From Sulfitobacter mediterraneus (lineage in GTDB: Bacteria > Pseudomonadota > Alphaproteobacteria > Rhodobacterales > Rhodobacteraceae), in the NCBI RefSeq assembly GCF_003054325.1, contig NZ_QBKU01000009.1:1-64000 (forward strand): 64,000 bases of DNA, read 5' to 3'. Position 1 is the first letter of the stretch. The number at the start of each line of letters is the position of its first letter. Below, piece after piece: positions 53,165-61,976 of this stretch. The notes beneath the pieces were generated by a model. It was given only the letters and a program-made list of their open reading frames with translations, searched no databases and was not told where the DNA came from. The position numbers and the translations under genes are program-made.

Positions 53165-54238
53165 ATGAGAACGGGCTTTCGAGGCACGTTTGTCATAAGC
53201 TGGTCGCAAACAGAAATTGACGGCCTTGAGGCCGCGCCGGTGCAATCCCTGACAGTGGGGGCCGCATGGGCATGGCGCGGGGACGCCATCCGGGTGGATG
53301 GGCCAAGCGATGTTTTGCGGCTGGATCAGGCAGACGGAGCGGAAAATCTTCGCAAACGTGCAGCACGGATGGTGCACCGCCTTGTGGGCGCGGCCCTTGA
53401 CCGTGAACCATCGCAGATCCGCAAGCCGGAGCGGGACGGCAATGAACCCCCTTTGATGGACAACAGCTTTGTCATCACGGATGGCGGCAAAAGTTATACC
53501 GTGACCTTGATCGAGGTCGGGCGCGGCAGTCAGCCTTTGTTGATGTTCCTGGACGAAATACCGCCGCGTGATTGTGAGCTTTGGATCGTGCATCACACGC
53601 TGAGCGCCGCGCCCACGGGTGATGTGGCCTCGGGTGATGGGGGCGTGATCTGTTTCACCCCCGGCACGATGATCCGCACGCCGGGCGGCCTGACCCGGAT
53701 CGAAGAATTGCAAGAGGGCGACGCGGTCCAGACCAAAGACAACGGCGCCCAGCAGATCCGCTGGATCGGCAGCCGCCGCATGTCGGGTGCCCGGCTTTTT
53801 GCCATGCCCAAGCTGCGCCCGGTGCGCATTGCGGCGGGCCTGCTTGGCACGGATGTTCCCGAAGGTGATCTGGTGGTATCGCCCGAGCACCGCATCTTGA
53901 TCAAAGGGCCGGTGGCGCTGGACCTGTTCAACACGCCAGAAGTTCTGGTTGCCGCCAAAGACCTGATCAACGGCACCTCGATCAGCGTGGACCTTCGGGT
54001 GCGCGAGGTGACCTACATCCATCTGCTGTTTGACCGCCATCAGGTCATGTGGGCCAATGGTGTCGAAACCGAAAGCTTCCATCCTGCATCGGCCTCCCTC
54101 AATGCGCTCGATGACAGCGACCGGGTGCGCCTGCTGGCGACGCACCCGTCGCTGGAGTTTGATCCGCATACCTATGGCAGCTTTGCCCGTCGGCATCTGT
54201 CAGGCTCAGAGGCGGCGATTTTGAACCACGCGGCCTAG
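53165..54238 (+). CDS. Hint-domain (hedgehog/intein-type) protein
   Basis: A 357-aa protein with a Hint domain in its middle. The first 160 residues are a variable region. The Hint domain starts at Cys163 in GVICFTPGTMIRTPGG, continues with IEELQEGDAVQTKDNG, has the block-B His in LVVSPEHRILI and ends with IHLLFDRHQVMWANGVETES. It belongs to the Hint_2 group common in Rhodobacterales. No His-Asn-Cys splice junction is seen at the domain end, so self-cleavage at Cys163 is more likely than splicing. No signal peptide is evident. The start has GAGGCAGGTGG upstream. Confidence 0.87.
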   Translation: MRTGFRGTFVISWSQTEIDGLEAAPVQSLTVGAAWAWRGDAIRVDGPSDVLRLDQADGAENLRKRAARMVHRLVGAALDREPSQIRKPERDGNEPPLMDNSFVITDGGKSYTVTLIEVGRGSQPLLMFLDEIPPRDCELWIVHHTLSAAPTGDVASGDGGVICFTPGTMIRTPGGLTRIEELQEGDAVQTKDNGAQQIRWIGSRRMSGARLFAMPKLRPVRIAAGLLGTDVPEGDLVVSPEHRILIKGPVALDLFNTPEVLVAAKDLINGTSISVDLRVREVTYIHLLFDRHQVMWANGVETESFHPASASLNALDDSDRVRLLATHPSLEFDPHTYGSFARRHLSGSEAAILNHAA

Positions 54239-54254
54239 GTATCAAACCTTGCCC

Positions 54255-54297
54255 CGAATTTTTCAAAAATTCGCACCGGAAATCTTGAAAATTTCCG
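54255..54297. repeat. Twin palindrome element, second locus (23-bp spacing)
   Basis: CGAATTTTT-C-AAAAATTCG (54255-54273) is followed by CGGAAATCTT-G-AAAATTTCCG (54277-54297, one mismatched pair). The centres are 23 bp apart, as in the two pairs at 34797-34917. It again occupies a convergent junction, here between the Hint and TlpA-like genes. Confidence 0.8.
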
Positions 54298-54303
54298 CTT
54301 TCC

Positions 54304-54873
54304 TCAGCTGCCCGCAGCGTTGTTTATCAGGGCTTTGACAATTGCTTTGGCACTGTCACTGTCCCAAGTGGCATCGCCGCGCAGCCGCGCAATCTCGCGG
54401 CCCTCAGGATCCAAAATCACGGTGATCGGCAGACCAAAAACCGCCATCTGGCTGGCCAGTGCCTGTTTCGGGTCTTGGTGGCGGGGCAGGGCATCCACGC
54501 CGGCCTCCTTGAAGAACCGTTTGATGCCTTCGGGCGAATTGCGGCCCGCCGCGATGGTCAACACCTCGAAATGATCACCGCCAAATTCCTTTTGCAGTGC
54601 ATTGATCTGCGGCATTTCCTTGCGGCAGGGCGCGCACCATGTCGCCCAGAAGTTCAGCAGGATGTATTTGCCGCGGTAATCCTCAAGCGTGGCTTTGCCG
54701 CCGTCGTCTTCCAGATCGAAGGCCGCGCCTGAGGTCGCCTTGGGCACGTCATGCACCACCAGCTTTTTCATGTCACCTGTCCGCAATGAGGTAATGTCCG
54801 GGCCTGCGGCGAAGGCAACATTTGCACCTGCCATAAGGGCCGTATACATGACAGCCAACGCGAATTTTTTCAT
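54304..54873 (-). CDS. TlpA-like thiol:disulfide oxidoreductase
   Basis: A 189-aa periplasmic thioredoxin-fold protein. The signal peptide is [20 protein letters not shown] followed by FAAG. The active site is Cys80-Ala-Pro-Cys83 in [15 protein letters not shown], and the cis-Pro region is [14 protein letters not shown]. TlpA/ResA-type proteins usually keep cytochrome c or other envelope thiols reduced; the partner is not visible here. ATG 54873 has GGAGGG upstream. It is divergent from argH across only 22 bp. Confidence 0.91.
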   Translation of the reverse strand: MKKFALAVMYTALMAGANVAFAAGPDITSLRTGDMKKLVVHDVPKATSGAAFDLEDDGGKATLEDYRGKYILLNFWATWCAPCRKEMPQINALQKEFGGDHFEVLTIAAGRNSPEGIKRFFKEAGVDALPRHQDPKQALASQMAVFGLPITVILDPEGREIARLRGDATWDSDSAKAIVKALINNAAGS

Positions 54874-54895
54874 CTGTCCCTCCGAGGGTTTATCA

Positions 54896-56287
54896 ATGAC
54901 TGACACGAAATCGAACAAGATGTGGGGCGGCCGCTTTGCCGCTGGGCCAGACGCGATCATGGAGGCCATTAACGCCTCGATCGGGTTTGACAAGCGGATG
55001 GCGGCGCAGGACATTGCCGGATCGCGTGCCCATGCTGCCATGCTGGCGGCCACGGGCATTCTGAGTGATAGCGATGCCGAGGCCATTCGGGAAGGCTTGC
55101 TCACGATCTTGTCAGAAATTGAGGGCGGGCAGTTTGAATTCTCAACCGCTCTGGAAGACATCCATATGAACGTCGAGGCACGTCTGAAAGAGGTGATCGG
55201 CGAACCTGCGGGCCGCCTGCACACCGGGCGCAGCCGCAACGATCAGGTGGCGACTGATTTCAAGCTTTGGACCCGTGATCAGTTTGACGCCTTTGAGGGC
55301 GGGCTACTGGCCTTGATCAATGCCCTGTTGGGGCAGGCCGAGGCGGGCGCCGATTGGGTGATGCCCGGTTTCACCCATCTTCAAACCGCACAGCCGGTGA
55401 CATGGGGCCATCACATGATGGCCTATGTCGAGATGTTTGGCCGTGACCTGAGCCGGGTGCGCGATGCCCGTGCGCGGATGAACGAAAGCCCGCTGGGCGC
55501 GGCGGCGCTTGCCGGAACTTCCTTCCCGATTGACCGCGAGATGACCGCGCAGGCGCTTGGCTTTGACCGGCCCTCGGCCAATTCGCTGGACGCGGTCAGT
55601 GATCGTGATTTTGCGCTGGAATTTCTGTCATGTGCCAGCATTTGCGCCATGCACCTCAGCCGTTTTGCCGAAGAGCTGGTGATCTGGTCCTCGGCGCAGT
55701 TTCGTTTTGTGGCGCTGTCGGACCGGTTCTCGACCGGATCCTCGATCATGCCGCAGAAAAAGAACCCGGATGCAGCGGAATTGATCCGCGCCAAGGTGGG
55801 CCGGATCTTTGGTGCCAACACCGCGCTGATGATGGTGATGAAGGGGCTGCCGCTGACCTATTCCAAGGACATGCAGGAAGACAAGGAACAGGTGTTTGAC
55901 GCCGCTGACAACCTGATGCTGGCCCTGGCCGCAATGGAAGGCATGGTGCGCGATATGAACGGCCAGCGCGAAAATCTGGCCGCCGCCGCGGGCAGCGGGT
56001 TCTCCACCGCAACCGACCTGGCCGATTGGCTGGTGCGGGTGCTGGGCCTGCCGTTCCGCGATGCGCACCACATCACCGGATCGCTGGTCGCCATGGCCGA
56101 GGGGCAGGGATGCGACCTGCCCGACCTGACGCTGGAGCAGATGCAAAGCGTGCATGCGCAGATCACCGGCGATGTTTTTGATGTGCTGGGTGTGGAAAAT
56201 TCGGTGAACTCGCGTATGTCTTATGGTGGCACCGCGCCTGCACAGGTGCGCATGCAGATCAAACGCTGGAAGGACATCCTGTCATGA
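54896..56287 (+). CDS. argH: Argininosuccinate lyase
   Basis: A 463-aa enzyme that splits argininosuccinate into arginine and fumarate, the last step of arginine biosynthesis. It has [18 protein letters not shown] at the start, [22 protein letters not shown]-like segments and the fumarase/lyase signature [12 protein letters not shown] with the catalytic Ser. ATG 54896 is chosen as it opens the conserved N terminus; the open frame further upstream lies antisense to the TlpA-like gene. Its stop overlaps a small lipoprotein gene by four bases. Confidence 0.95.
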   Translation: MTDTKSNKMWGGRFAAGPDAIMEAINASIGFDKRMAAQDIAGSRAHAAMLAATGILSDSDAEAIREGLLTILSEIEGGQFEFSTALEDIHMNVEARLKEVIGEPAGRLHTGRSRNDQVATDFKLWTRDQFDAFEGGLLALINALLGQAEAGADWVMPGFTHLQTAQPVTWGHHMMAYVEMFGRDLSRVRDARARMNESPLGAAALAGTSFPIDREMTAQALGFDRPSANSLDAVSDRDFALEFLSCASICAMHLSRFAEELVIWSSAQFRFVALSDRFSTGSSIMPQKKNPDAAELIRAKVGRIFGANTALMMVMKGLPLTYSKDMQEDKEQVFDAADNLMLALAAMEGMVRDMNGQRENLAAAAGSGFSTATDLADWLVRVLGLPFRDAHHITGSLVAMAEGQGCDLPDLTLEQMQSVHAQITGDVFDVLGVENSVNSRMSYGGTAPAQVRMQIKRWKDILS

Positions 56288-56454
56288 AACGCCTCATCGG
56301 ACTGTTGGCCCTGACCGCGCTTGCCAGCTGCGGCGCGGATGGCGAGCCGGTCCGGCCGGCCGCCAACGACACGGCTGCGGAAGCTGTGGTTCTTGCTGCG
56401 GCCCTTGAAATGGAACAGTCCCTGTTCGGGCCCGCAAAAGGACAAAACACATGA
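56284..56454 (+). CDS. Small lipoprotein 1
   Basis: A 56-aa predicted lipoprotein. [16 protein letters not shown] is a complete lipoprotein signal with Cys16 as the lipidated residue, leaving a mature peptide of about 40 residues rich in Ala and Glu. The ATG overlaps the argH stop (ATGA) and the stop overlaps the next ATG, so it is translationally coupled. Function is unknown. Small lipoproteins beside argH recall LptM/YifL-like proteins, which is a loose analogy. Confidence 0.8.
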   Translation: MKRLIGLLALTALASCGADGEPVRPAANDTAAEAVVLAAALEMEQSLFGPAKGQNT

Positions 56455-56624
56455 TCCGCATTGTCGCCCTCATCGGCGTGATCACATCGCTTGTGGGCTG
56501 CGGCCCGCCTGACCCCAACGACGATCCTGCCGGTTATTCCGACACCCGCCAGCAACCGACAAACACAACGCCGGGCATTCATGTGACCGGCTATATCAAT
56601 GTCGGCGTGGCAAAGACCTTCTGA
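56451..56624 (+). CDS. Small lipoprotein 2
   Basis: A 57-aa predicted lipoprotein: signal [17 protein letters not shown] with Cys17 lipidated, then a Pro/Asp-rich linker and the C terminus GIHVTGYINVGVAKTF. The ATG overlaps the stop of the previous small lipoprotein (ATGA). The DUF2834 gene starts two bases after its stop. Function is unknown. Confidence 0.8.
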   Translation: MIRIVALIGVITSLVGCGPPDPNDDPAGYSDTRQQPTNTTPGIHVTGYINVGVAKTF

Positions 56625-56625
56625 G

Positions 56626-56943
56626 ATGTCAGCGCTGCGCCTTCTTTATCTGGCACTGGCGATCTGGGGTGCGGTGCATCCGATGTATTATTTCCTGCGC
56701 TGGTTCGGGCAAAACGGTTTTGACCTTGGCGGGATGGTAGAGGCCTGGCACGCCAATGCCGCCAGCAGCGGGCTGGTCTGGGATCTGACCATTGCCGCCG
56801 TTGCGCTGACGGTCTGGATCTTGGCTGAGGTTGCGGTGCGGCGAAACTGGACCGCGCTGATTGCCATTCCCGCAACCTTCTGTATTGGAGTAAGCTGTGG
56901 GCTGCCGCTTTATCTATTTCTGCGATCAGCACCCATCAGATAG
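56626..56943 (+). CDS. DUF2834 membrane protein
   Basis: A 105-aa inner-membrane protein with three predicted helices (LRLLYLALAIWGAVHPMYYF, LTIAAVALTVWILAEVAV and LIAIPATFCIGVSCGLPLYL) and the DUF2834 pattern WFGQNGFDLGGMVEAWHANA. The ATG follows the lipoprotein stop as TGAGATG. It ends the argH-lipoprotein-lipoprotein chain and is followed by a dispersed repeat and lysA. Function is unknown. Confidence 0.85.
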   Translation: MSALRLLYLALAIWGAVHPMYYFLRWFGQNGFDLGGMVEAWHANAASSGLVWDLTIAAVALTVWILAEVAVRRNWTALIAIPATFCIGVSCGLPLYLFLRSAPIR

Positions 56944-56984
56944 CCGGGGAGCCTCCGGCGGGATTATTTAGGGCCAGAAAGAAC
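56943..56984 (+). repeat. Dispersed intergenic repeat, copy D
   Basis: CCGGGGAGCCTCCGG followed by CGGGATTATTTAGGGCCAGA and AAGAAC directly abuts the lysA start codon. The core ATTATTTAGGGCCA matches copy B closely. Here the repeat end supplies the only purine-rich stretch available as lysA ribosome site. Confidence 0.66.
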
Positions 56985-58250
56985 ATGGATCACTTTCTTT
57001 ATCGTGACGGCACGCTTTACGCAGAGGATGTGCCTATTTCAGAGATCGCAGCGGCGGTCGGCACCCCATTTTATGTCTATTCGACAGCGACGTTGCAGCG
57101 GCATTTCCGTCTGTTTGACGAGGCGCTGGAGGGGACCGAGCATCTGGTCTGCTATGCGATGAAGGCCAATTCCAATCAGGCGGTTCTCAAGACTTTGGCG
57201 CAGGCCGGCGCGGGCATGGATGTGGTGTCGGGCGGCGAATACCGCCGGGCGCGGGCCGCAGGTGTGCCAGGCGACAAGATCGTGTTTTCCGGCGTTGGCA
57301 AAACCCGCGAGGAAATCAAGCTGGCCCTGACAGGGGGCATTCGCCAGTTCAACGTGGAAAGCGAGCCGGAAATGGCAGTGCTGAGCGCGGTGGCGGATGA
57401 GATGGGCGTCACTGCCCCGATCACCATCAGGGTGAACCCCGATGTCGACGCCAAAACCCACGCCAAGATCGCCACCGGCAAATCCGAGAACAAATTTGGC
57501 ATTCCCATCGCCCGTGCGCGCGAGGTCTACGCCATGGCCGCCGCCCTGCCGGGGCTGGAGATTGTCGGTATCGACGTCCATATCGGCAGCCAGCTGACCG
57601 AACTTGCCCCCTATGAGCAGGCCTACCTGAAGGTGGCGGAGCTGACCGAGACACTACGCGCGGACGGCCACACCATCCGGCGGCTGGATCTGGGCGGCGG
57701 CCTTGGCATTCCTTATGAGCGCAGCAATGCCGACCCGCCTTTGCCCTCTGACTATGGTGTTATGGTCAAGCGGGTGTTGGGGCATCTTGGTTGCGAGATC
57801 GAGATTGAGCCGGGGCGCTTGATCGCCGGAAACGCGGGGCTGATGGTCAGTGAGGTGATCTATGTGAAATCCGGCGAGGGCCGCGATTTTCTGATCATTG
57901 ACGGGGCGATGAACGATCTGATCCGCCCGGCGATGTATGAGGCCTATCACGACATCGTGCCGGTCATTGAACCCGCCGTCGGGGTCGAACCGCAGCCGAT
58001 TGATATTGTCGGGCCGGTTTGCGAATCCGGCGATACATTTGCCAAACAGCGCCCGATGCCACCCTTGCAAGCAGGGGATCTGGTCGCCTTTCGCAGTGCA
58101 GGCGCTTACGGCGCGGTGATGGCAAGCGAATACAATTCACGCCCCATGATCCCCGAAGTTCTGGTGCATGGTGATCAATTCGCGGTTATCCGCGCAAGGC
58201 CGACCTTTGACGAAATGATAAATCGCGATACCATTCCTGAATGGCTTTGA
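56985..58250 (+). CDS. lysA: Diaminopimelate decarboxylase
   Basis: A 421-aa PLP enzyme that decarboxylates meso-diaminopimelate to lysine. Lys60 in CYAMKANSNQAVLK binds PLP; RRLDLGGGLGIPYE is the phosphate-binding region; CESGDTFAKQRPMP supplies the active-site Cys and Glu; and FRSAGAYGAVMASEYNSRP completes the C-terminal part. Length matches the family. It is followed after 38 bp by the TIGR02302 gene. Confidence 0.96.
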   Translation: MDHFLYRDGTLYAEDVPISEIAAAVGTPFYVYSTATLQRHFRLFDEALEGTEHLVCYAMKANSNQAVLKTLAQAGAGMDVVSGGEYRRARAAGVPGDKIVFSGVGKTREEIKLALTGGIRQFNVESEPEMAVLSAVADEMGVTAPITIRVNPDVDAKTHAKIATGKSENKFGIPIARAREVYAMAAALPGLEIVGIDVHIGSQLTELAPYEQAYLKVAELTETLRADGHTIRRLDLGGGLGIPYERSNADPPLPSDYGVMVKRVLGHLGCEIEIEPGRLIAGNAGLMVSEVIYVKSGEGRDFLIIDGAMNDLIRPAMYEAYHDIVPVIEPAVGVEPQPIDIVGPVCESGDTFAKQRPMPPLQAGDLVAFRSAGAYGAVMASEYNSRPMIPEVLVHGDQFAVIRARPTFDEMINRDTIPEWL

Positions 58251-58288
58251 TGGCATCTTGCTGACAAGGCTTTCTGGAAAGGTTTGTC

Positions 58289-60922
58289 ATGGCCACATTC
58301 ACCCCCAATGAACAACGCCGCGCGCTGGCGCGTCTGCGCTGGCCTTTGCGCCTGACACGGGCGGGGATGGTGGCCGAGGTTTTGCTGCGCCGGTTCTGGC
58401 CATTGATCAGCATTGTTCTGCTAGGATTGGCCGCGCTGATGCTTGGCCTGCAAGACATTGCACCTGTGGAACTGGTTTGGGGCGCTGCTGCTGCGCTGGT
58501 GGTTGCAGGGCTTGGGGCTTTGCTGCGCGGGGTCTGGGGGCTGCGGTTCCCGACCGCGGCTGACGCCATGACGCGGCTGGATCAAAGCCTGCCGGGACGG
58601 CCCATTCAGGCGATGCTGGATGATGCGGCCATCGGCACGCAGGACGATGCGGCGATGGCCCTGTGGCGGGCACATAAGGCGCGGATGGCAGCCCGCACCG
58701 AGGCCGCCAAAGCCGTGCCTGCGGATCTGCGGATTGCATCGCGTGACCCCTATGCCCTGCGCTATGCCGCGCTGCTGGCCTTTGTCGTGGCACTGGTGTT
58801 TGGCTCGTTCCTGCGGGTGGCTTCGGTTGCGGATATGGCGCCGGGCGGCGGTGATCTGGCGGGCGGGCCGGTTTGGGAAGGCTGGGCAGAGCCGCCGCGC
58901 TATACCGGCAAGCCGACGCTGTATCTCAATGATCTGGCCGAAGGGGCGCTGGAGCTGCCCGAAGGCACGTTGATCACCCTGCGGTTTTACGGCGATCTGG
59001 GGGCCTTGCAATTGGCCGAAACGGTATCTGGCCGCCTTGCCGAAGAAGGGGCGGAAGGCGATGCGCCTGCGCAAGCCGCGCAGGACTTCACGGTTTTGCA
59101 GGACGGCGAGATTGCCATCGACGGCCCCGGCGGACGCCGCTGGCAGGTGGCCCTGCGCCCGGATACGGCCCCCGAGGTGGAGGTGATCGGCGATCCGCAA
59201 GTGACAGCATTGGGCGAGATGCGCCTGCCGTTTGCTGCGCAGGACGATTACGGCGTTGAGGCAGGCGAGGCGCGTATTATTCTGGATCTGGCAGCGGTGG
59301 ACCGGCGCTATGGTTTGGCCGCGAATCCCGATCCACGCCCCGAGGTGATCGTGCCCCTGCAAACGCCGATCTCTGGCAATCGGGCGCAGTTCGAAGAGAA
59401 CCTGATCGACAATTTCTCCAAGCACCCTTGGGCCAACCTGCCGATCAAACTGACGCTCAGCGTGTTGGACGCGGCAGAGCAACAGGGCCAGACCGTGCCG
59501 CGCGATATGACACTGCCCGGACGGCGGTTCTTTGCCCCCGCGGCGGCGGCGGTGATCGAGATGCGGCGCGATCTGCTCTGGTCCAAATCCAACGGGCCGC
59601 GCATTGCGCAGGTGCTGCGGGCGGTGTCTTATCGCCCGCGCGATGTGTTCCGCACCGAGGTCTCTGCGTTGCGGCTCCGCCGGGTGGTTCGGCAGTTGGA
59701 GGTGCATGCCAGCTATGGCCTGTCGGACGAGGTGCAAAGCGAGATTGCCGAAGATCTCTGGGGTCTGGCGCTTGAGCTGGAAGAGGGCGTTTTGGCTGAT
59801 GCGCTGGACCGGATGCGCCGGGCGCAGGACCGGTTGAACGAGGCGATGAAGAACGGCGCCTCGGACGAAGAGATCGCCGAGCTGATGGACGAGCTGCGCC
59901 GGGCGACCGAAGACTATTTGCAGCAATTGCAGCGCCAACAGGCGCAGGAGCAGGAAGAGGGCGGCCCGGAGGGGCAGCAACAGCAACAAAGCGAAGGCAT
60001 GCAGATGACCCAGGACGATCTGCAAGCCATGATGGACCGTATTCAGGAGCTGATGGAAGAAGGCCGGATGGCCGAGGCCGCCGAAGCGCTGAAAGAATTG
60101 CAGGAACTGATGGAAAACATGCGTGTCACCGAAGGGCAGCAGGGCCAGCAAGGCCAGACCCCCGGTGAACAGGCGATGGAAGGGCTGGCCGATACGTTGC
60201 GCGAACAGCAGGGTCTGAGCGACAAGGCGTTCCGCGATTTGCAGGAACAATACAACCCCGGCGCACAGGCGGGCGAAAGCGATGGCAACGAGGGCCGCAA
60301 TGGCGGTCAGGGGCGCGGCCAGAGCCATGAAGGCCAGGGCGGGCGCGGTCAGGGCGAAGGCGAACAGCAAGGCCAGAACGGTGAGGGCGGCGAAGAGGGC
60401 GCCCCGCGCGAAGGCGATGGCAACGGCGAGCGTAGTCTGGCCGAACGGCAGCAGGCGCTGCGCGATGAGCTGCGCCGCCAGCAGGGCCGATTGCCCGGTG
60501 GCGGCACCGAAGAGGGCGAGGCCGCCCGCGAGGCGCTGGATCGTGCGGGCCGTGCGATGGATCAGGCCGAAGAGGCACTGCGGGGTGGTGATCTGGCCGA
60601 GGCCATCGACAATCAGGCGCAAGCCATGGAAGCGCTGCGCGAAAGCATGCGATCACTGGGTGAGGCATTGGCCCAGAACGAGCAGAACCAGCAGCCCGGC
60701 CAAGGCGCAACGGAGTCGGATCGCCGCGCCAACAACGAAGACCCGCTGGGCCGCGAACAGGCTGGCAATGGCGCCAACAGTTCGGATGGGCCGCTGGCAC
60801 AGGGGCCGGACGGCGCGGACCGTGCCCGCCGTTTGCTGGATGAAATTCGCCGCCGCTCCGGCGAGACAGAGCGCCCCGAACTGGAACGTGACTATCTCAA
60901 CCGGTTGCTGGAACGGTTTTAA
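58289..60922 (+). CDS. TIGR02302 (DUF4175) family membrane protein
   Basis: An 877-aa protein of the alphaproteobacterial TIGR02302 family. Two membrane segments lie near residues 35-85, with a third around 155-180. A large, probably periplasmic, region follows with beta-rich segments (DFTVLQDGEIAIDGPGGRRW) and then helical parts. The last third is extremely Gln/Glu/Gly-rich, including runs such as EGGPEGQQQQQSEGMQM and GGQGRGQSHEGQGGRGQGEG. Function is unknown; it consistently neighbours lysA in relatives, so far as I recall. It is convergent with the zinc-ribbon gene. Confidence 0.88.
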   Translation: MATFTPNEQRRALARLRWPLRLTRAGMVAEVLLRRFWPLISIVLLGLAALMLGLQDIAPVELVWGAAAALVVAGLGALLRGVWGLRFPTAADAMTRLDQSLPGRPIQAMLDDAAIGTQDDAAMALWRAHKARMAARTEAAKAVPADLRIASRDPYALRYAALLAFVVALVFGSFLRVASVADMAPGGGDLAGGPVWEGWAEPPRYTGKPTLYLNDLAEGALELPEGTLITLRFYGDLGALQLAETVSGRLAEEGAEGDAPAQAAQDFTVLQDGEIAIDGPGGRRWQVALRPDTAPEVEVIGDPQVTALGEMRLPFAAQDDYGVEAGEARIILDLAAVDRRYGLAANPDPRPEVIVPLQTPISGNRAQFEENLIDNFSKHPWANLPIKLTLSVLDAAEQQGQTVPRDMTLPGRRFFAPAAAAVIEMRRDLLWSKSNGPRIAQVLRAVSYRPRDVFRTEVSALRLRRVVRQLEVHASYGLSDEVQSEIAEDLWGLALELEEGVLADALDRMRRAQDRLNEAMKNGASDEEIAELMDELRRATEDYLQQLQRQQAQEQEEGGPEGQQQQQSEGMQMTQDDLQAMMDRIQELMEEGRMAEAAEALKELQELMENMRVTEGQQGQQGQTPGEQAMEGLADTLREQQGLSDKAFRDLQEQYNPGAQAGESDGNEGRNGGQGRGQSHEGQGGRGQGEGEQQGQNGEGGEEGAPREGDGNGERSLAERQQALRDELRRQQGRLPGGGTEEGEAAREALDRAGRAMDQAEEALRGGDLAEAIDNQAQAMEALRESMRSLGEALAQNEQNQQPGQGATESDRRANNEDPLGREQAGNGANSSDGPLAQGPDGADRARRLLDEIRRRSGETERPELERDYLNRLLERF

Positions 60923-60941
60923 CGTAAGGTCGGCGTTGTGA

Positions 60942-61811
60942 TCAGGAGGCCGACTGGCTCGCCATTGTGTCGAGCCATGTCAGCAAGCGTTGCAACTGCA
61001 CATCCAGCATCGCCCGCAGCCCATCCACCCAGGTCACATAGGACGACAGGTAGGGATCTACTTGTGGCAATTGCTGTGCGATCTGCGGCGCAAAGATATA
61101 GACCAGCGCCATCACGGACACGATCAGGATCATCAGCGCAAACCCACGGCGGAACCCGCGTTTGCGCTTTTTCACCTCTTGCGGCGCATGGCTGCCATGG
61201 GCATCCCGGCTTCCGGCGCTGCGATCACTGTCGCTGCGCAGGGTGGAATTGATTTCGTCGATATCGGGCAGCAATTCACGCCGTGAGGAAAGTGCCGCCG
61301 CATTGGCCGCCGCTTCGGACACCGGCTCTGCCTCGCCGCGCATACGCGCCATCCGGCGCTTGGCCTCCAGCGCGCGCTGATCCTGCGCGGCGGCGGGGGC
61401 ATCCTCTTCGTAGTCATCGTCATCATAGCCGTGTGGCGCAGGATCGTCGCCGGTGTCCAGCCCCAGATCGGGCTGGGTTTCCAGCGCCTGTGCCTGCCGC
61501 GCTTGGCGGGCCGCATGTTCGGCCTCTGCCTCTTGGCGCAGGATGTCGGCCACAGCCGGATCAAGCTGGCGGCGCTGCGGCTCTTCTACGGCAGATGGCG
61601 GCGGCGGAGGGGGCGCGACCTCTTCATCCTCGTCGGGGGCGCTGTTGCCCAGACCAAGGTCGGTTTCGTCCTCATCGGCAGGGGCGTGATCGGGGTGATG
61701 CTGAAACCAGGTCTGACCGCAATTGGAACATTGCACATCGCGTCCGGCCACCGGAACGACTTCGTCCGGCACTTCATACTGCGCGTCACAATTCGGACAG
61801 GTCAGCCTCAT
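60942..61811 (-). CDS. Zinc-ribbon (MJ0042-type) single-pass membrane protein
   Basis: A 289-aa protein. The N terminus is a zinc ribbon with two Cys pairs, RLTCPNCDAQYEVPD and VQCSNCGQTWFQHH. A long acidic, Pro-rich disordered region follows (about 40-200), then a basic patch KKRKRGFRRG and one membrane helix FALMILIVSVMALVYIFA. This is the architecture of the MJ0042-type zinc-finger proteins next to ftsEX in Rhodobacterales. ATG 61811 has CAGGAAA upstream; the longer open frame reaches into the ftsE promoter region and is not family sequence. It is divergent from ftsE across 165 bp. Confidence 0.86.
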   Translation of the reverse strand: MRLTCPNCDAQYEVPDEVVPVAGRDVQCSNCGQTWFQHHPDHAPADEDETDLGLGNSAPDEDEEVAPPPPPPSAVEEPQRRQLDPAVADILRQEAEAEHAARQARQAQALETQPDLGLDTGDDPAPHGYDDDDYEEDAPAAAQDQRALEAKRRMARMRGEAEPVSEAAANAAALSSRRELLPDIDEINSTLRSDSDRSAGSRDAHGSHAPQEVKKRKRGFRRGFALMILIVSVMALVYIFAPQIAQQLPQVDPYLSSYVTWVDGLRAMLDVQLQRLLTWLDTMASQSAS

Positions 61812-61976
61812 TTTGTTTCCTGCAACATTACTCAAACCAGATTTAGTATAACACCTGCACCATATGTCCAAGATTCCCACAGGAAAAGTGCAATCTGGGC
61901 CGGTTTGGTCCGAAGTGGTGCATTGAAACCCAAGCGATGCTGAGGCACAACAGGTCAATTATAACGGGGTATTTTC

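Noticed and set aside
58421-60622. 733-codon open frame antisense to the TIGR02302 gene
   Set aside because: Its Leu/Ala/Phe-rich composition mirrors the Gln/Glu/Gly-rich low-complexity tail on the coding strand; no start region or ribosome site supports it.
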